Positions 1-7,520 of a stretch of 64,000 bases of DNA are shown here, in pieces. The position numbers were made by a program, and so were the translations under genes. Numbering within the stretch: the first letter of the stretch is position 1; every line of letters begins with the position of its first letter. Source of the DNA: Dyadobacter arcticus. Lineage in GTDB: Bacteria; Bacteroidota; Bacteroidia; Cytophagales; Spirosomataceae. Under the pieces are notes generated by a model that searched no databases, was not told the origin of the DNA, and was given only the letters and a program-made list of their open reading frames with translations. The stretch is taken from NCBI RefSeq assembly GCF_011762185.1, contig NZ_JAASQJ010000003.1:744001-808000 (forward strand). Reading direction: 5' to 3'.

Positions 1-366
1 GCCATTGATTTGGTTTCTGATGAAATGGGGCTTACCGTGAAAGAATTCACTGTAAGCGGCGTGGAATACGGCACCATGTTTGCCCATCACTGGTACATTG
101 GCGTGGAGGAAGATAATGTGGACACGGAAATGATCAAGAAAAAACTGGACGCCAGATTGGCCGAACTCAATGATGATTATGCCGTAGAGCGGCGCCATGC
201 TTTGCAGGAAGTGCTGGTGACCGTACTTCCAAACGAGGCTTTCTACGCCTGGATGAAATCAAAAGGAAAATTGGGTGGCCAGAATAAGTTTCCACGCGTC
301 TTCAAAAATTTTCTGATCGATGACTGGAAAGGGTTTTTGAAAAGTAATGGCTACATTCCTGAATAG
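1..366 (+). CDS. GH3-family (auxin-responsive-promoter-like) acyl-adenylase, C-terminal end
   Basis: Only the last 121 codons are present; the frame is open from base 1, so the gene starts upstream. GH3 proteins are adenylating enzymes that in plants conjugate amino acids to hormones; the bacterial role is unknown. The visible part is the C-terminal alpha/beta subdomain of the family. Its hallmark is the closing stretch with KGKLGGQNKFPRV (about residues 85-98 of the fragment), the loop that closes over the substrate in characterised homologues. A convergent LysE gene ends 7 bp downstream. The family is called by recognising this C-terminal signature; the adenylation core cannot be inspected. 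Confidence 0.8.
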   Translation, partial: AIDLVSDEMGLTVKEFTVSGVEYGTMFAHHWYIGVEEDNVDTEMIKKKLDARLAELNDDYAVERRHALQEVLVTVLPNEAFYAWMKSKGKLGGQNKFPRVFKNFLIDDWKGFLKSNGYIPE

Positions 367-372
367 CCGACT

Positions 373-987
373 TCACTGCAAAAAATTTGTATAGGCAATC
401 TGACAGGCGATGAGAATGAAAACCACGCCTGTCACTTTGTTGAAAATAGTGACCACTTTTGGGGTAAAAACCCTTTTCAATCTGTGTGCAAACACTGCCA
501 TTGCACATTCTACCAAAAATACAACTATCACGCTCGCTCCGAAAAAAAACAGCACCTGATTTAGATCATAGTGCAAATTCGTCCGGATGTATGAAGCAAT
601 GGTTACCCAGCTTATAAAATTCACCGGATTGAGTCCGTTCAGCAGGAAACCGGTAGTAAAGTAGTAAACCAGATTACCCAGACTTGTTCTTGGATATGCA
701 ATCTTCGGCTGGCCTCTGATCAGGTTATTTAAGCCAAGAACGACCAGGAAAATGATGCCTGTCCCAGCCATCCACTTTCTGAAATCCGGAATGTCGGGTA
801 ACAACGCTGTGCCGAAAATTGCGAAAAAAACGAATACGATATCGCAGACAAACACGCCGAAAGCGATCTTGATACCTGTCCAATAGCCATTATCCACGCT
901 ATTTTGAACCAGAGAAAAAAAGACGGTGCCAAATGTCAGGCATAAAGCCAATCCGGTAAGCGTTCCATAAAATAAGGATTGCAGCAT
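373..987 (-). CDS. LysE/RhtB-family amino-acid exporter
   Basis: This is a 204-residue integral membrane protein with about six hydrophobic segments, the normal size and layout of LysE/RhtB exporters, which expel amino acids or small metabolites. The first helix carries the glycine-rich start typical of the family (YGTLTGLALCLTFGTVFF), and a central NPVNFISW segment matches the family's conserved NP-x-x-x-x-W region. It starts 1 nt after the NUDIX gene stops on the same strand, so the two are probably co-transcribed. The substrate cannot be read from sequence. Confidence 0.82.
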   Translation of the reverse strand: MLQSLFYGTLTGLALCLTFGTVFFSLVQNSVDNGYWTGIKIAFGVFVCDIVFVFFAIFGTALLPDIPDFRKWMAGTGIIFLVVLGLNNLIRGQPKIAYPRTSLGNLVYYFTTGFLLNGLNPVNFISWVTIASYIRTNLHYDLNQVLFFFGASVIVVFLVECAMAVFAHRLKRVFTPKVVTIFNKVTGVVFILIACQIAYTNFLQ

Positions 988-988
988 G

Positions 989-1543
989 TCAGATACCTTT
1001 CAGACGGGCTGTCATTAAAATGGCACAAACCGAGAGCGAATCAGTAATTTCTGACTTCATCACCATATCTACCGCATCTTTAAGCGATACCTTCCTTACC
1101 TGCAAATCTTCGGTATCTTCTGGCTCGGCATTCATTTGTGTTAATTCTTCTGCTATATACAGGAAACCTTCCTCGTTTGTGGCAGAATTGGAAGTGTGAA
1201 TTCGGGCTAGCTTCGTCCATTTTGCTGCTAACAGACCTGTTTCTTCTTTGAGTTCCCGTTTGGCAGCTTCCAGTACATCCGTTCCAAGCAAGCCGCCGCC
1301 TTCCGGAATTTCCCAGGAATATTCGTCAATTGCATACCGATATTGTCCGACGAGATAGATATTATCCTCCTCATCCAAAGGAATCACACCGATTGCCTGG
1401 TTTTTGAATTTTACCAATCCATAAATTCCCTTATTACCGGACGGGTTAATGACATCGCGATGACTGAGTTCCAGCCAGGCGTTTTCGTAGACCGTCTCCG
1501 AAGAAAGTGTTTTCCAATTATTTTCAGTGGATATAACCCGCAT
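989..1543 (-). CDS. NUDIX hydrolase (ADP-ribose pyrophosphatase-like)
   Basis: A 184-residue NUDIX protein, probably hydrolysing ADP-ribose or another nucleoside diphosphate derivative. The NUDIX helix contains REL-KEE-TGL, preceded by the IPEGGG loop typical of ADP-ribose pyrophosphatases. Counted strictly against G-x5-E-x7-REUxEExGU, the first Glu is Thr (GGLLGT), while the metal-binding REUxEE part is intact. The frame extends to an ATG at 1579, but that lies 2 bp from the divergent transporter start. The internal ATG at 1543 (MRVIST...) leaves 38 bp for promoters and is preferred. The LysE gene follows with a 1-nt gap. Confidence 0.85.
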   Translation of the reverse strand: MRVISTENNWKTLSSETVYENAWLELSHRDVINPSGNKGIYGLVKFKNQAIGVIPLDEEDNIYLVGQYRYAIDEYSWEIPEGGGLLGTDVLEAAKRELKEETGLLAAKWTKLARIHTSNSATNEEGFLYIAEELTQMNAEPEDTEDLQVRKVSLKDAVDMVMKSEITDSLSVCAILMTARLKGI

Positions 1544-1581
1544 TTTCTTAGTAATTTTAACTCCCGGACTTCTATTCAACG

Positions 1582-2595
1582 ATGCAAATAAACCAAAATA
1601 AGCTAAAACAACGTCTCATCCTGCTTTCTTTTGTAGCAAGCATTCTGCTGACGGGCTTGAAGTTTTTTGCATACTATATTACTTCTTCCAATGCAATTTT
1701 GAGTGATGCGCTGGAATCCATCATCAATGTGATCGCCAGTGGTTTCGCATTTTATAGCATTTACCTTTCTTCTCAGCCCAAAGATAGGAACCATCCTTAC
1801 GGGCATGGCAAAGTTGAATTTTTCTCAGCGGGTGTCGAAGGAGCATTGATCATCATTGCCTCCCTGTTTATCAGCATTGAAGCTGTTCAGAAATTACTCG
1901 ATCCTCAGCCTATCCAAAACCTCGCACAAGGATCTGTGTTTATTCTCTTTACCATTTTTGTGAATACGGCAATTGGGTATAAACTGCTGGTTGAAGGCAA
2001 AAAGGTCAATTCCCTCGCATTAGTTGCCGACGGACGCCACCTGATGACCGATAGCATCAGCAGCGTCGTTCTTATCCTCAGTGTTGGCCTGATCATGCTA
2101 ACCGGATTTCTCTGGATTGACAGCCTGGCGTCTTTGTTATTTGGTATTTTTCTGGCATACAACGGTTATCAGCTCACCAGCAAGTCGGTAGCAGGCCTGA
2201 TGGATGCGGTTGACGACGATCTGCTGGAAAAAGTAGTCCAGACGCTTCGCGACAATAAAAAACCGGACTGGATTGATGTGCACAATTTACGGGCGCAACA
2301 ATATGGCTCCGACCTGCATATCGATTGTCATTTAACCCTGCCTTATTACTGGGAACTTCAAAAAGTACATGAAACAATTCATAACTTTGAAAACGTCCTT
2401 AAAAGTAGCCACTCCGGCGAAACGGAGGTTTTTGTCCACGCCGATCCCTGCCTTTACCAATGTTGTTATTTTTGCAAGATAGACAATTGCCCTGTCCGGC
2501 AGCATGCATTTGTACAGGATATTGATTGGGACGCCGCCAAGCTGGTCAAAAATGAAAAGCTCTATACTGATGCCCAAATTCACATTCAAGAATAA
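1582..2595 (+). CDS. Cation diffusion facilitator (CDF) family transporter
   Basis: A 337-residue divalent metal/proton antiporter of the inner membrane. About six membrane helices occupy residues 12-205, followed by the cytoplasmic metallochaperone-like domain. The family motif HPYGHGKVEFFSAG follows TM2. By alignment with E. coli YiiP the transport site would be E45, N49 (TM2), H153 and D157 (TM5), so the usual DxxxD of TM2 is ExxxN here while HxxxD is kept. After the cytoplasmic domain there is a Cys-rich tail (about residues 289-305, six Cys including CC and CxxC-like spacing) that could bind metal. It is divergent from the NUDIX/LysE pair. The metal is not known. Confidence 0.88.
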   Translation: MQINQNKLKQRLILLSFVASILLTGLKFFAYYITSSNAILSDALESIINVIASGFAFYSIYLSSQPKDRNHPYGHGKVEFFSAGVEGALIIIASLFISIEAVQKLLDPQPIQNLAQGSVFILFTIFVNTAIGYKLLVEGKKVNSLALVADGRHLMTDSISSVVLILSVGLIMLTGFLWIDSLASLLFGIFLAYNGYQLTSKSVAGLMDAVDDDLLEKVVQTLRDNKKPDWIDVHNLRAQQYGSDLHIDCHLTLPYYWELQKVHETIHNFENVLKSSHSGETEVFVHADPCLYQCCYFCKIDNCPVRQHAFVQDIDWDAAKLVKNEKLYTDAQIHIQE

Positions 2596-2619
2596 CCATA
2601 AATCTAAATTCTAACCAAA

Positions 2620-3543
2620 ATGTACGTTTCCCGTCGCGACTTCCTGAAACAAGCCGGAGCCACTGCGCTAGCCGCTTCCGCCTTTACTGATCTGTTTGCC
2701 GAGCAGGCAGCCAAAAAATTATGGTTTGACATTTCACTTGCCGAATGGTCACTCCACAAGGCCCTGTTTGCGAAGAAATTAGCCAACCTCGATTTCCCTG
2801 AATTAGCTAGAAAAGAGTTCGGTATCTCCATTGTTGAGTATGTAAACCAATTTTTCAAAGACAAAGCCGAAGACAAAACGTATCTCGCCGATTTGTTGAA
2901 AAGATCAAAAGACAATGGCATTACCAATCACCTGATCATGATTGACGGTGAAGGCGGCCTGGGCGAGCTGGATGCGGCTGTTCGTAACAAAGCAGTGGAA
3001 AATCATTACAAATGGGTTGAAGCTGCCAAATATCTTGGCTGCAAAACGATCCGCGTCAACGCATTTGGAAAAGGTACCAATGAAGAAATCGCCAAAGCTG
3101 CGGTGGAGGGGCTTGGTAAACTGGGAGAATTCGCAAAAAAGACGAATATCAATGTAATTGTCGAGAACCATGGTGGTTCTTCGTCCAATGGTCAATGGTT
3201 ATCGGGCGTGATGAAGCAGGTTGACATGAAAAATGTGGGCACATTACCTGATTTTGGTAATTTCTGCATTACCAGAAAAGCGGGCGGCTGTGAAGAATCG
3301 TATGACAGATATAAGGGAACAAAAGAATTGATGCCTTTTGCAAAAGGTGTAAGCGCTAAAACCTACGATTTCGATGAAAAAGGAAATTGCATTGAAACGG
3401 ATTATACCAAAATCCTTAAAATCGTAAAAGACAGCGGTTTTAAAGGCATTGCAGGCATCGAATACGAAGGAAGCAAACTTGGTGAGTATGAAGGTATAAA
3501 GGCTACAAAAGCGTTGCTTGAAAGAGTTGGACCGACTGTTTAG
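2620..3543 (+). CDS. Tat-exported sugar phosphate isomerase/epimerase-like TIM-barrel protein
   Basis: A 307-residue protein with a twin-arginine signal peptide (SRRDFLKQ at residues 4-11, then a hydrophobic Ala-rich segment to about 24), so it should be exported folded to the periplasm. The rest fits the xylose-isomerase-like TIM-barrel (AP endonuclease 2 superfamily): [23 protein letters not shown] and GIAGIEYEG carry the acidic and His residues expected of the metal site. Such proteins are common in Cytophagales and most lack an assigned substrate. It begins 24 bp after the CDF gene and may be read from the same transcript. The next 177 bp are repeat DNA. Confidence 0.82.
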   Translation: MYVSRRDFLKQAGATALAASAFTDLFAEQAAKKLWFDISLAEWSLHKALFAKKLANLDFPELARKEFGISIVEYVNQFFKDKAEDKTYLADLLKRSKDNGITNHLIMIDGEGGLGELDAAVRNKAVENHYKWVEAAKYLGCKTIRVNAFGKGTNEEIAKAAVEGLGKLGEFAKKTNINVIVENHGGSSSNGQWLSGVMKQVDMKNVGTLPDFGNFCITRKAGGCEESYDRYKGTKELMPFAKGVSAKTYDFDEKGNCIETDYTKILKIVKDSGFKGIAGIEYEGSKLGEYEGIKATKALLERVGPTV

Positions 3544-3570
3544 AAATTATCCCGCTGGCCTGACCTCATT

Positions 3571-3660
3571 TTTGTCACACTGAGCGCATTTGTCATACTG
3601 AGCGCATTTGTCATACTGAGCGCATTTGTCATACTGAGCGCATTTGTCATACTGAGCGCA
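3571..3660. repeat. Five-copy 18-bp tandem repeat
   Basis: Five head-to-tail copies of an 18-mer (TTTGTCATACTGAGCGCA; the first has CAC for CAT). The unit is the outer part of the left arm of the adjoining palindrome plus TT, so the array looks like a local expansion of that arm. It contains no ORF with coding character. Slippage would make its copy number variable between strains. Confidence 0.9.
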
Positions 3661-3713
3661 GTCGAAGTGCTCATACGCCCTGTAAATGCACTTCGACTGC
3701 GCTCAGTGTGACA
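3645..3713. repeat. REP-like palindrome, copy 1
   Basis: 26-bp inverted repeats at 3645-3670 and 3688-3713 with one mismatch and a 17-nt loop. The core is CTTCGACTGCGCTCAGTGTGACA. It lies between the convergent TIM-barrel and folE genes, where it could form a strong RNA hairpin in either direction. The same core recurs at 10079-10148 and 16785-16853. Confidence 0.9.
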
Positions 3714-3719
3714 ATCTCC

Positions 3720-4409
3720 TTACATCCCCAAATAGCTCAAAAACTCCTTTTTCGTCGCCTCTTCCTGGAATTTACCTCCATAATAAGCTGTAACCGTTGA
3801 ACTTCCAGAATCCCTGATCCCTCTTGACTGTACGCACATATGCTGCGCGTCAATCACGATGGCAATATCCTCTGTTTGAAGTGCTTGTTTCAATTCATTT
3901 GCGATTTGTACGGTCAGTCTTTCCTGAACTTGCGGGCGTTTTGAGAAATACTCCACGATCCGGTTCAGCTTTGACAAACCAATCACTTTCCCGCTGGAAA
4001 TGTACGCCACATGCGCCTTTCCATATATGGGTACAAAATGATGTTCGCAATTGGAAAAGACCGAAATGTCCTTCTCCACTAACATTTGGTCATACTTATA
4101 TTTATTATCAAAAAGCGTTATCGAGGGCTTATTTTTAGGATCCAAGCCGCTGAAAACCTCTTTGATAAACATTTTTGCCACCCTTTTAGGCGTTCCTTTA
4201 AGGCTGTCATCAGTCATATCAAGACCGATAATCTCCATGATGTGGCGAAAATGCTTTTCGATCAATTCAATTTTCACCTCATCCTCCAAAGCAAAAGCAT
4301 CTTTGCGCATGGGTGTCTCAATGGAAGAAAATACGTGATCATCACCCATCTCTTCTATCTCTAAAAAGTCAGTCGGCTGGATATTCGACAAAGTTCCGTT
4401 CTGTTTCAT
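3720..4409 (-). CDS. folE: GTP cyclohydrolase I
   Basis: A 229-residue FolE that converts GTP to 7,8-dihydroneopterin triphosphate, the first step of folate, biopterin and (by another branch) deazaguanine synthesis. The zinc ligands are visible as C121 and H124 in CEHH and C192 in HMCVQSRG; RPQVQERLT and the GSSTVTAYYGG end are family signatures. The N-terminal 35 residues are an extension of low conservation. The upstream ATG (4409) makes a 41-nt overlap with the preceding pterin gene; an internal ATG at 4349 would remove it, so the exact start is open. Translational coupling to the upstream gene is likely. Confidence 0.93.
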   Translation of the reverse strand: MKQNGTLSNIQPTDFLEIEEMGDDHVFSSIETPMRKDAFALEDEVKIELIEKHFRHIMEIIGLDMTDDSLKGTPKRVAKMFIKEVFSGLDPKNKPSITLFDNKYKYDQMLVEKDISVFSNCEHHFVPIYGKAHVAYISSGKVIGLSKLNRIVEYFSKRPQVQERLTVQIANELKQALQTEDIAIVIDAQHMCVQSRGIRDSGSSTVTAYYGGKFQEEATKKEFLSYLGM

Positions 4410-4785
4410 ATAATCTAACTTTCAGGATCAGACCTGAATCAATTTTTGGTCTTAGGATTGAATAAATAACGATCGCTATATTTTCAGCTGAGGGATTAAG
4501 GCTACTAAACTCCGCAACGTCAAGATTTAAATTTTTGTGATCAAAACGGTCGATCACTGATTCCTTCAAAATGGCGCTAAGGACTTTCATATCAATTACA
4601 TAACCCGTTTCAGGATCAACTTCGCCGGTTACCTGAATGATCAGTTCGTAATTATGGCCATGAAAGTTGGGATTATTGCATTTACCGAAAACCAATTCGT
4701 TCTTTTCATCCGACCATTGCGGATTATGAAGACGATGAGCCGCATTAAAATGCTCCTTTCGGAACACTGCCACCTTTTGCACCAT
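4369..4785 (-). CDS. 6-pyruvoyl-tetrahydropterin synthase / 6-carboxytetrahydropterin synthase family protein
   Basis: A 138-residue T-fold enzyme acting on 7,8-dihydroneopterin triphosphate, the product of the overlapping folE gene. Zinc ligands are H17, H42 and H44 (HGHNY) and the catalytic Cys is C36. The segment GKCNNPNFHGHNYEL is closer to animal-type PTPS than to the usual QueD signature, which suggests biopterin-type chemistry, although queuosine precursor synthesis remains possible. No queC, queE or sepiapterin reductase gene lies nearby to decide. It is first in a two-gene operon with folE. Confidence 0.87.
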   Translation of the reverse strand: MVQKVAVFRKEHFNAAHRLHNPQWSDEKNELVFGKCNNPNFHGHNYELIIQVTGEVDPETGYVIDMKVLSAILKESVIDRFDHKNLNLDVAEFSSLNPSAENIAIVIYSILRPKIDSGLILKVRLYETERNFVEYPAD

Positions 4786-5131
4786 ATAATAGTTGTCTTA
4801 AATTTAAATCTGCCTTAAAATGTCGTAACAAAGTCTGTGTCCAACACATTTAAAGGCTCCGAGCCTGAGTGAAAATGCTCATAGGAGTCACTTGCTATCG
4901 GTTAACAGCGTAACCGATGATTTTGGTTCACTCGATTTTGAATTGGTAAAAATGATCTGTTTCAGTACAACCAATTTTAATTTATAAAAAAAATAAAAAA
5001 CTCGAAATGGAATGTAAATTGCGAACATTATTGGCCTAGGGCTGGCCTTTTCAGTAAATTTTGAGTACTCTTTATAAAAATACCATATTATATATCTTTC
5101 AACCCTGACCAAATAATCAATCAGAACCTAA
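4786..5131. other. Noncoding gap between divergent genes
   Basis: A 346-bp AT-rich region separating the divergent pterin operon and sugar transporter; it should hold both promoters. One small inverted repeat is present (ATCGGTTA at 4897-4904, TAACCGAT at 4911-4918), a possible regulator site. A 74-codon frame on the minus strand (4888-5112) has no recognisable protein character and is not called. Confidence 0.6.
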
Positions 5132-6355
5132 ATGAACAAAAAGAATAGTTACCTGGCCCCCCTTTTAATCATCGGTGTTATTTTCTTCATAATGGGTTTC
5201 GTCACTTGGGTTAACGGAACTCTGATTAGTTTCTTCAAAAAAGCATTCAGCCTGGATAACACCAGTTCTTACCTCGTCACTTTTGCATTTTTCATTTCCT
5301 ATACCTTAATGGCCGTCCCTTCTTCCTTTGTGTTGAAGAAGACAGGTTTTAAAAATGGCATGTCACTGGCATTGCTTGTGATGGCCGGAGGAACATTAAT
5401 TTTTATTCCCGCCGCCGAAATGGCTTCTTATCCGCTGTTCCTGGTTGGTTTGTTCACGATTGGAATTGGTTTAACTGTTCTTCAAACAGCTTCCAATCCT
5501 TATGCAACCATTCTCGGACCGAGGGAAAGTGCTGCGCAGCGGATCAGTTTTATGGGTATTGCCAATAAAACAGCCGGGGTGATCAGCCAATTGATCTTTG
5601 GTAAACTTTTACTTGCAGGGGCTTCTTCCGTCGACCCAAAGGATGAATTGGACAAGGTCGTGTTTCCCTATATTATCCTCACGGCAGTTCTGGTTGTTCT
5701 GGCGTTGGTAATTCGCTTGTCCAAAGGCTTGGTTGAAGTAAGTGAAGAAGAGGAAGAAACGCCTTCTGCTGAGACACTGGTAACGGTTACGAAAACCAGT
5801 ATTTTCCAGTTTCCCAATCTTGTTTTAGGTGTCATAGCCCTGTTTTGCTACGTCGGCGTGGAAGTGATAGCAGGGGATACGATTATTAATTACGGCGTCT
5901 CACTCGGATTTCCCGAGGAAGAAGCCCGGCTCTTTGGAACATATACCCTTTATGGAATGATGTTTGGGTATATACTTGGCGCCTCACTAATCCCAAAATA
6001 CGTTTCTCAGCAAGCCTATCTCAAATTCTGCGCAGTTCTTGGTCTGCTTGTTACACTTGTAGCCCTTTTCACCACAGGATTTACGTCGGTCGTCTGCATC
6101 GCCATTTTGGGTTTTGCAAATGCGGTGATCTGGCCTGCATTATGGCCGTTGGCATTAAGCGGATTGGGGAAATTTACCAAAATAGGTTCTGCACTTCTTG
6201 TAATGGGTATCTCCGGAGGTGCTATCGTTCCGCTTCTATATGGCGGCATTGCAGATTCCATTGGAAGTACCCAAAAAGCCTATTGGATCATGATCCCCCT
6301 GTACATTTTTATTCTCTACTTCGGGCTTGTTGGCCACAAAAAGAAAAGCTGGTAG
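5132..6355 (+). CDS. Sugar MFS transporter of the FucP/GluP type
   Basis: A 407-residue, roughly 12-helix major facilitator protein. The N-terminal half has the FucP-family hallmarks: IMGFVTWVNGTLI in TM1, FFISYTLMAVPSS in TM2 and LQTASNPYATILGP in TM4. FucP/GluP members are proton symporters for fucose, glucose or galactose. The start is the first ATG after an AT-rich leader. A sugar-kinase-like gene begins 3 bp after the stop, which supports uptake coupled to phosphorylation. The exact sugar is not evident. Confidence 0.88.
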   Translation: MNKKNSYLAPLLIIGVIFFIMGFVTWVNGTLISFFKKAFSLDNTSSYLVTFAFFISYTLMAVPSSFVLKKTGFKNGMSLALLVMAGGTLIFIPAAEMASYPLFLVGLFTIGIGLTVLQTASNPYATILGPRESAAQRISFMGIANKTAGVISQLIFGKLLLAGASSVDPKDELDKVVFPYIILTAVLVVLALVIRLSKGLVEVSEEEEETPSAETLVTVTKTSIFQFPNLVLGVIALFCYVGVEVIAGDTIINYGVSLGFPEEEARLFGTYTLYGMMFGYILGASLIPKYVSQQAYLKFCAVLGLLVTLVALFTTGFTSVVCIAILGFANAVIWPALWPLALSGLGKFTKIGSALLVMGISGGAIVPLLYGGIADSIGSTQKAYWIMIPLYIFILYFGLVGHKKKSW

Positions 6356-6358
6356 TTC

Positions 6359-7441
6359 ATGACGATTTCAACTCCCGGTCGCATTTGTTTGTTTGGTGAA
6401 CATCAGGATTATCTTGGATTACCCGTCATCGCAGCTGCTATTTCGCGAAGAATTAGCATTGAGGGAAATTATCGCAATGATGACAAAGTGATCCTGCATC
6501 TCCCGGATCTAGGTTTAAAAGAAGCGTTTTCATTAAGAGATACTTTTCCGTATGTGGTGCAGCGGGACTATTTCCGCAGCACGATCAATATCTTAAAGAG
6601 GAAAGGCCTGCTATTTTCCAAAGGTTTTGAATGTGTCATTCACGGGAACATTCCCATCAACTCCGGTACTTCCAGCTCTTCCGCATTGATTGTTTCGTGG
6701 GCTCATTTTTTGGATAAAATGAGTGATAACCCAATGAATTTCTCTCAAAAGGAATTGGGAGAAATTGCCAATGCTGCCGAAGTGCTCGAATTTGGCGAAC
6801 CAGGCGGTATGATGGATCACTATTCCACGGCAATTGGTAATGTGATTTACCTTGAATCCACGCCCATCATTCATGTGGAAACGCTCAGGCCACAACTCGG
6901 AACGTTCGTGCTCGGCGATTCATTGGAGCCAAAAGATACATTAGGCATTTTGGCCCGTTGTCGTTATGGGATGGAAGATGTGATCAGGAAAGTAACTTCC
7001 TACGATCCTTCATTCTCCATTTTCACCACACCTTTTGAACAAACACCTGACTATAAAAGCCAGCTGACAGAAGATGAGCTAAGCCTTTTGTGTGCCAACA
7101 TTGAAGACCGTGACATCCTGCTTCAAGGCAAAGAGCTATTATCTGAAAATGACAATGAGCCTGTCAATGAGCTGTTTGATGAAATTTTCGGCGACCTTTT
7201 ATATAAACATTACAAAAATCTACGCGACCACAAACGCACCTCAACCCCCAAAATCGAAAGAATGATGAATGCGGCATTGAATGCCGGTGCTTTGGGCGGA
7301 AAAATCAATGGGTCCGGCGGGGGCGGATGCATGTTCGTATATGCGCCTGCCCGTACCGAAGAAGTGGCTGAGGCCATTGAAAAAGAAGGTGGAAAAAGTT
7401 ACATCATTACAGTCGATTCTGGAACACGCGCTGAAGCTTAG
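6359..7441 (+). CDS. GHMP kinase (galactokinase-like)
   Basis: A 360-residue GHMP-superfamily kinase. Motif 1 (GRICLFGEHQDYLG, residues 7-20) resembles the galactokinase signature GRVNLIGEHTDYNGG. The ATP loop is SGTSSSSALIVSW (about 102-114) and motif 3 is KINGSGGGGCMF (about 318-329). GMMDHYST supplies the likely catalytic Asp. The 3-bp spacing from the FucP-like transporter suggests it phosphorylates the imported sugar, possibly galactose or a related hexose. Mevalonate kinase is unlikely because the next gene belongs to the non-mevalonate pathway and the first motif is galactokinase-like. The substrate is inferred. Confidence 0.8.
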   Translation: MTISTPGRICLFGEHQDYLGLPVIAAAISRRISIEGNYRNDDKVILHLPDLGLKEAFSLRDTFPYVVQRDYFRSTINILKRKGLLFSKGFECVIHGNIPINSGTSSSSALIVSWAHFLDKMSDNPMNFSQKELGEIANAAEVLEFGEPGGMMDHYSTAIGNVIYLESTPIIHVETLRPQLGTFVLGDSLEPKDTLGILARCRYGMEDVIRKVTSYDPSFSIFTTPFEQTPDYKSQLTEDELSLLCANIEDRDILLQGKELLSENDNEPVNELFDEIFGDLLYKHYKNLRDHKRTSTPKIERMMNAALNAGALGGKINGSGGGGCMFVYAPARTEEVAEAIEKEGGKSYIITVDSGTRAEA

Positions 7442-7520
7442 TCATTAAATGCACGATTGTAATTCCGATTGTGTTTTTGTTTTAAGACCTTTGTGGCATA
7501 CATTGTAGCCAATACAATCC

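Noticed and set aside
3571..3660. Tandem 18-mers as a CRISPR array
   Set aside because: Units are head-to-tail without unique spacers, the repeat is only 18 bp, and no cas gene is present.
4888..5112. 74-codon minus-strand frame as a gene
   Set aside because: Very Phe/Tyr/Lys-rich, no family pattern, and lies where two divergent promoters are expected.
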